DNA from: Paralactobacillus_A sp963926925
Lineage (GTDB): Bacteria > Bacillota > Bacilli > Lactobacillales > Lactobacillaceae
Length of the DNA: 37,312 bases
Assembly (NCBI GenBank): GCA_963926925.1
Contig: CAWUZD010000072.1
Coordinates: 1 to 37,312, forward strand
Direction of reading: 5' to 3'
Part shown: in pieces, positions 33,620 to 37,312 of the stretch
Layout: each line of letters starts with the position of its first letter
How positions within the stretch are numbered: position 1 is the first letter of the stretch
Notes under the pieces: generated by a model
What the model was told of the DNA's origin: nothing
The model's database searches: none
The model's input: only the letters and a program-made list of their open reading frames with translations
Position numbers and translations under genes: made by a program

Positions 33620-34884
33620 TGCAATCTTGGCTTAGTGATTTACCACAAAATTTACAAGACAAAGTAACTGCTGTTGAACAACAAATTGCACCTAAATTAG
33701 CAATAATTGATGATCAAGTTGTTTATAATCAACAGCGGGTTCTAGAATTATTCCGGAAACATCATGTTGGTGAAGAAGATTTAATTGGTTCAACTGGTTA
33801 TGGTTATGATGATGTTGGCCGTGATAAATTAGAAAAAATTTACGCCGATTATTTCAAAACAGATGATGCAATTGTTAAACCACAAATAACTTCAGGGACA
33901 CATGCAATTGCAACGGCGTTATTTGGTAATTTACGTGCTGGTGACACATTATACTATATGACGGGGATGCCTTACGATACTATTCAAGAAGTAATTGGAA
34001 TTGCGGGTAATAACCCAGGAACAATGCTTGAATATGGTATTAAGTTTAAATATACACCACTATTAGCTGATGGTAGTGTTGATTATGACCGCGTTAAACA
34101 AGAATTACAAAGTGATAAATCAATTAAGATTGTTACTATCCAACGTTCACGTGGCTATGCCGTTCGTGATAGTTTTACGATGGAAAAGATCAAACCAATG
34201 ATTGATGTCGTCAAACAATACGCACCGCAAGCAAGTATTTTTGTTGATAATTGTTATGGTGAGTTTTCAGAAACGAGTGAACCTACTTTCTATGGTGCTG
34301 ATTTGATGGCTGGTTCACTTTATAAAAACCCAGGTGCTGGTATTGCTAAATCAGGTGGTTATATTGTTGGTCGCCAAGACTTAGTTGATCGGGCTGCAGC
34401 ACGTTTAATTGTTCCTGGCGCTGGTAAAGGTGAAGGTGCTACATATGGTTACTTACGTGATTTTTATCAAGGTTTCTTTATGGCACCACATACAACTGGT
34501 GAAGCTATTAAAGGTGCGATTTTCACAGCTGCTTTATTAACTAAGATGGGTTTACAAGTATCACCAGCTTGGGATGCACCACGGACGGATTTAGTCCAAA
34601 CAGTTAACTTTGGTGACCCACAAGCGATGGTTGATTTTTGTAGTGCAATTCAGCATTATTCACCAATGAATTCATTTGTTGATCCAATTCCAGCTTATAT
34701 GGACGGTTATGAAGATAAAATTATCATGGCTTCAGGTAGTTTTACTGAAGGCTCAACAATTGAATTATCATCTGATGGACCATTACGGCCACCATATTGT
34801 TTGTATATTCAAGGCGGATTATCATATGCGCATGTTAAAGTAGCAATTACCCATGCGGTTAAAGATACTTTTTATAATAAGTAA
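33619..34884 (+). CDS. Methionine gamma-lyase/aluminium-resistance family PLP protein (YnbB-like)
   Basis: A 421-residue fold type I PLP protein of the family filed as aluminium resistance or methionine gamma-lyase-like. EEDLIGSTGYGYDDVGRDKLE (about 54-74) and KPQITSGTHAI (PLP phosphate loop) are characteristic. The PLP lysine is probably Lys236 in SLYKNPGAGIAKSGGYI. In B. subtilis ynbB lies beside ynbA (hflX) and glnR/glnA; here it overlaps ornithine decarboxylase by one base, so translation is probably coupled. Its true reaction is unknown. It ends before a terminator. Confidence 0.83.
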   Translation: MQSWLSDLPQNLQDKVTAVEQQIAPKLAIIDDQVVYNQQRVLELFRKHHVGEEDLIGSTGYGYDDVGRDKLEKIYADYFKTDDAIVKPQITSGTHAIATALFGNLRAGDTLYYMTGMPYDTIQEVIGIAGNNPGTMLEYGIKFKYTPLLADGSVDYDRVKQELQSDKSIKIVTIQRSRGYAVRDSFTMEKIKPMIDVVKQYAPQASIFVDNCYGEFSETSEPTFYGADLMAGSLYKNPGAGIAKSGGYIVGRQDLVDRAAARLIVPGAGKGEGATYGYLRDFYQGFFMAPHTTGEAIKGAIFTAALLTKMGLQVSPAWDAPRTDLVQTVNFGDPQAMVDFCSAIQHYSPMNSFVDPIPAYMDGYEDKIIMASGSFTEGSTIELSSDGPLRPPYCLYIQGGLSYAHVKVAITHAVKDTFYNK

Positions 34885-34892
34885 AAATAACA

Positions 34893-34923
34893 AAAAACGA
34901 GCACAACTGTGCCCGTTTTTATT
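34893..34923 (+). terminator. Terminator of the decarboxylase operon
   Basis: AAAAACG-A-GCACA (34893-34905) pairs with TGTGC-C-CGTTTTT (34908-34920), one mismatch; the right arm itself ends in a T run. Confidence 0.75.
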
Positions 34924-34938
34924 TAGGGAGGCAATGAT

Positions 34939-35616
34939 ATGCATTGGAATATTTATATTCATTGGCTAATTAGTATTGCTTTAGCAATTTTATGCGGAGG
35001 CCTAATTGGTTATGAACGACAGAATAAATTAAAATCAGCTGGTGTTAAGACGCATATGTTAGTAACTCTTGGTTCAGCATTGATTATGATTGTTTCTAAA
35101 TATGCATTTACTGATATTGTTAATTTAAATAATGTGTCATTTGACCCGTCACGAATTGCAGCGCAAGTTGTTAGTGGGATTGGTTTTATTGGCGCTGGTA
35201 CCATTGTTTTAACAAAACATAATATCGTTGATGGCCTAACTACTGCTACTGGTTTATGGGCTTCAGCCGCAGTTGGTTTAGCAATCGGTGGTGGTTTATA
35301 TTTCCTCGGAATTATTAGTACATTGTGCATTTTATTAATTTATACAGTCATTTCGCATTTTGATAATCACAAAATTAGTAATCAAACGGGCATGAATTTA
35401 TTCTTGGATTTTGTTGGCAATGTGCAGGATATTAAAGAATTACAGAATAATTTGAAGGAACATAATTATCCAGATGCTGATGTTTCTATTTTATCTTGTC
35501 ATGAAAAGGTATTTTATTTACGATTATATGTTACCGTTAATAGTGATCATGATTTTTTGCACTTATTCACTTATTTAACTAATAATCCGCAAATTCATCG
35601 GATTGATTTAGAGTAA
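34939..35616 (+). CDS. MgtC/SapB family membrane protein
   Basis: A 225-residue protein with about five N-terminal TM segments and a soluble C-terminal domain from about 150. The signature motifs are CGGLIGYERQNKLKSAGVKTHML (about 19-41), SGIGFIGAGTIV (about 79-90) and GLTTATGLWASAAVGLAIGGG (about 99-119). MgtC proteins help growth in low Mg2+ or inside hosts and modulate ATP synthase or transport, but the role in lactobacilli is not settled. AGGGAGG 8 nt before ATG. The terminator of the preceding operon is 15 bp upstream; no riboswitch fits in that space. Confidence 0.88.
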   Translation: MHWNIYIHWLISIALAILCGGLIGYERQNKLKSAGVKTHMLVTLGSALIMIVSKYAFTDIVNLNNVSFDPSRIAAQVVSGIGFIGAGTIVLTKHNIVDGLTTATGLWASAAVGLAIGGGLYFLGIISTLCILLIYTVISHFDNHKISNQTGMNLFLDFVGNVQDIKELQNNLKEHNYPDADVSILSCHEKVFYLRLYVTVNSDHDFLHLFTYLTNNPQIHRIDLE

Positions 35617-35620
35617 TAAA

Positions 35621-35660
35621 AAATAAGGTAGTTCTTTTAAAAGAACTACCTTATTTTTTA
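35621..35660. terminator. Bidirectional terminator between mgtC-like and histidine phosphatase genes
   Basis: A 36-bp perfect palindrome, AAATAAGGTAGTTCTTTT and its complement (35621-35656), with T and A tracts. In practice the stem loops around the central AT-rich bases. Confidence 0.88.
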
Positions 35661-35670
35661 TTTTTAATAA

Positions 35671-36342
35671 TTAAATATTTTCAGTACGATCATAATATTT
35701 AACTTTAATAGTTTCAGGAGTAACTGCTAATTTAGTGATACTACCATTCCGTGGGTTCTTAGAAATATCAAATTTATGGTCAGTATCGAATTTTTGAACA
35801 ATACTCCGGATGGTCATGCTATGACTTACTAATAAGACTTTATCACCAGGGAAGTTTTCTTTCCGAATGATATCAAAACCATCATTGATTCGTTTCCAGT
35901 AGTGGTTAGCCATTTCAGCTTGCCGACTTGGATCAGCAGCATGCATTAAGTCTTTGATTTCATCTAACGAAAACTTACTCATTAATTCATCAAGATTATG
36001 CATTCCTTGTGTTAAACCAACCATTTTCCAGGTAACGTCAATATCTTCACCTTCGAAGTAACCATAGTAAGCTTCACGGAAGTAAGAAGTAGGGTTTAAT
36101 TCAATTTTTTGATTAGTTAAAGCTTTGTTAGCTTTCATGATAACGTGTGCAGTTTGCATTGCCCGCATTACATCACTTGAATAAGCTTTTTTAAAGTCAA
36201 TATCAGCAAGTAATTCACCGGCTTTTTCAGCATCCTTAATTCCTTGTTCAGTTAAAGGTGAATTAGCCCAACCTTGCATTCGGTGATAAATATTAAAAAC
36301 AGTTTGTCCATGACGAACTAAATAAACATTAATAGGTTGCAT
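35671..36342 (-). CDS. Histidine phosphatase superfamily protein (phosphoglycerate mutase-like)
   Basis: A 223-residue phosphatase or mutase. The phosphohistidine motif RHGQT is in VYLVRHGQTVFN (about 6-17) and the second catalytic His is in LLVSHSMTIRS. The FREAYYGYFEGEDID region (about 103-117) holds the acidic residue of the family. Length fits the cofactor-dependent PGM-like branch that is common in Lactobacillaceae and often has broad specificity, so glycolytic activity is not implied. The start at 36342 is preferred to a codon 12 residues upstream, as AAAAGGAG precedes it by 11 nt. A perfect inverted repeat lies upstream. Confidence 0.85.
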   Translation of the reverse strand: MQPINVYLVRHGQTVFNIYHRMQGWANSPLTEQGIKDAEKAGELLADIDFKKAYSSDVMRAMQTAHVIMKANKALTNQKIELNPTSYFREAYYGYFEGEDIDVTWKMVGLTQGMHNLDELMSKFSLDEIKDLMHAADPSRQAEMANHYWKRINDGFDIIRKENFPGDKVLLVSHSMTIRSIVQKFDTDHKFDISKNPRNGSITKLAVTPETIKVKYYDRTENI

Positions 36343-36361
36343 GTTAAAAATTACTCCTTTT

Positions 36362-36391
36362 ACAATAATTAGTATCAATACTAATTATTGT
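36362..36391. promoter_or_regulatory. 14-bp-arm inverted repeat in the divergent histidine phosphatase-PepI spacer
   Basis: ACAATAATTAGTAT and its exact complement, 2-bp centre. It is 5 bp from the Shine-Dalgarno of the - strand gene, so it is an operator or a leader hairpin. Confidence 0.5.
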
Positions 36392-36400
36392 GTAAAACCT

Positions 36401-36420
36401 ACGAATATGCAAATATTCGT
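36401..36420. promoter_or_regulatory. Second inverted repeat, probably an operator of the peptidase gene
   Basis: ACGAATAT-GCAA-ATATTCGT (8-bp arms). Its right arm overlaps TTCGTT (36417-36422), a possible -35 for TATAAA at 36441-36446. Confidence 0.4.
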
Positions 36421-36466
36421 TTTTTGCGGTAAGATATTGTTATAAAAATATTAGAGGTGATAACAG

Positions 36467-37312
36467 ATGAAGCAAGGTACAACGATTATAACCCTTGATA
36501 ATGGTTACCATATTTGGACCCGGACAGTTGGTCATGGTGACATCAAGATGCTTTGCTTACATGGTGGCCCTGGCGGTACGCATGAATATTGGGAAAACTT
36601 TGGCGATGAATTGTCAGATATTGGCGTTCAAGTAACGATGTATGACCAATTAGGTTCCTTCTATTCAGACCAACCTGATTATTCTGATCCTGAAATTGCT
36701 AAGAAGTACTTAACATATGATTACTTCTTAGAAGAATTAGAAGAACTTCGGCAAAAATTAGGCCTTGATAATTTCTACTTAATTGGACAATCTTGGGGCG
36801 GTGCATTAGCAATGATGTACGCTTTGAAATATGGTCAACATTTAAAGGGCTTAATCATTTCAAGTATGATTGATAATATTGATGAATATCTTGTACACAT
36901 TAATGAATTACGGGATAAGACATTAACACCTGATCAAATTAAATACATGAAGGAATGCGAAGCTAAAGGTGATGTTGATAATGCACGCTACCAAAGCTAT
37001 ATCGACATTTTAAATCGTGAATATGTTGATCGGAAACAACCACCTGCAATTGCTCACTTAGTAAGCACAGTGGCTCGTCCTGTTTATGGTGCATTCCAAG
37101 GTAACAATGAATTTGTTGTTACTGGTAAATTAAAAGAATGGGATATTCGTGATTACATTCATAAGATTAATGTACCAACATTATTAACATTTGGTGAACA
37201 TGAAACAATGCCACTTAAGAGTGCTGAACGGATGGCAAAGGAAATTCCACATGCACGTTTGGAAACAACACCTTGGGGTGGTCATCATCATATGATTGAT
37301 AATGCACCAGTA
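36467..37312 (+). CDS. Proline iminopeptidase-like protein (S33), partial
   Basis: A 282-codon fragment that runs off the right edge; full relatives have about 300 residues. It is an alpha/beta hydrolase of the prolyl aminopeptidase (PepI/PIP) group: HGGPGG (about 33-38) is the oxyanion motif, Ser109 in GQSWGG the nucleophile, and WGGHHHMIDNAP holds the histidine. At the usual GEYDE position of the acid the sequence is GEHET, so the acid is probably Glu246 and not Asp. GAGGTGATAACAG precedes ATG 36467 (8 nt from GAGGTG). Function: release of N-terminal proline from peptides, inferred. Confidence 0.82.
   Translation, partial: MKQGTTIITLDNGYHIWTRTVGHGDIKMLCLHGGPGGTHEYWENFGDELSDIGVQVTMYDQLGSFYSDQPDYSDPEIAKKYLTYDYFLEELEELRQKLGLDNFYLIGQSWGGALAMMYALKYGQHLKGLIISSMIDNIDEYLVHINELRDKTLTPDQIKYMKECEAKGDVDNARYQSYIDILNREYVDRKQPPAIAHLVSTVARPVYGAFQGNNEFVVTGKLKEWDIRDYIHKINVPTLLTFGEHETMPLKSAERMAKEIPHARLETTPWGGHHHMIDNAPV

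Noticed and set aside
34921..34938. Magnesium riboswitch before the MgtC-family gene
   Set aside because: The space between the terminator and the start codon is only about 20 bases, too short for an M-box.

Overview
The window is AT-rich chromosomal DNA from a low-GC Firmicute, almost certainly Lactobacillaceae. The reasons are the spx/mecA/coiA/spxH/relQ/nadK/rluD-like block, Shine-Dalgarno sites of the AGGAGG type, two secreted proteins with a KxYKxGKxW signal peptide, and an inducible-type ornithine decarboxylase. CGG is common among arginine codons. Genus and species cannot be fixed from sequence reading alone. No rRNA, tRNA, CRISPR array, insertion sequence, phage gene or origin was seen.

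Region 1 (about 0.3-8 kb) is a stress and competence block that resembles the Bacillus subtilis yjb region but is rearranged. It holds spx, mecA, an inverted coiA, an APC permease where pepF would be expected, an SpxH/YjbH-like protein, a CYTH protein, then the tight operon relQ-nadK-rluD-like. Three parts of Clp-dependent regulation (the substrate Spx and the adaptors MecA and YjbH) lie together.

Region 2 (about 8-22.3 kb) is a cell-surface module: a GT-C type membrane glycosyltransferase, an LCP ligase, a membrane-anchored alpha/beta hydrolase, a 1380-aa GH53 galactanase-like surface protein, an acyltransferase-3, RNase HI, a 940-aa GH25 lysozyme-like surface protein and a second GT-C transferase. 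The two large proteins share a signal peptide, an Ala/Ser/Thr/Gln-rich stalk and a cell-wall/glucan-binding array with the same A-A-B-A-A-B-A-A layout (405-bp super-period).

Region 3 (about 22.4-28.9 kb) holds an oleate hydratase-family flavoprotein, a translationally coupled trio (guanylate-kinase-like P-loop protein, one-TM Thr/Asn/Gln-rich protein, two-TM conserved protein), hflX with a structured leader, a four-TM unknown protein and an FMN-reductase-like flavoprotein.

Region 4 (about 28.9-37.3 kb) is centred on amino-acid/amine metabolism. It has an APC transporter preceded by a 21-codon leader ORF with a strong Shine-Dalgarno, a Cof-type HAD phosphatase broken by an in-frame TAA, ornithine decarboxylase overlapping a methionine gamma-lyase/aluminium-resistance-family PLP enzyme, an MgtC family protein, a histidine phosphatase and a prolyl aminopeptidase cut by the window end. 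The best candidates for undescribed biology are the two leader regions (hflX and the permease), the shared super-repeat of the surface proteins, and the kinase/stalk/membrane trio.
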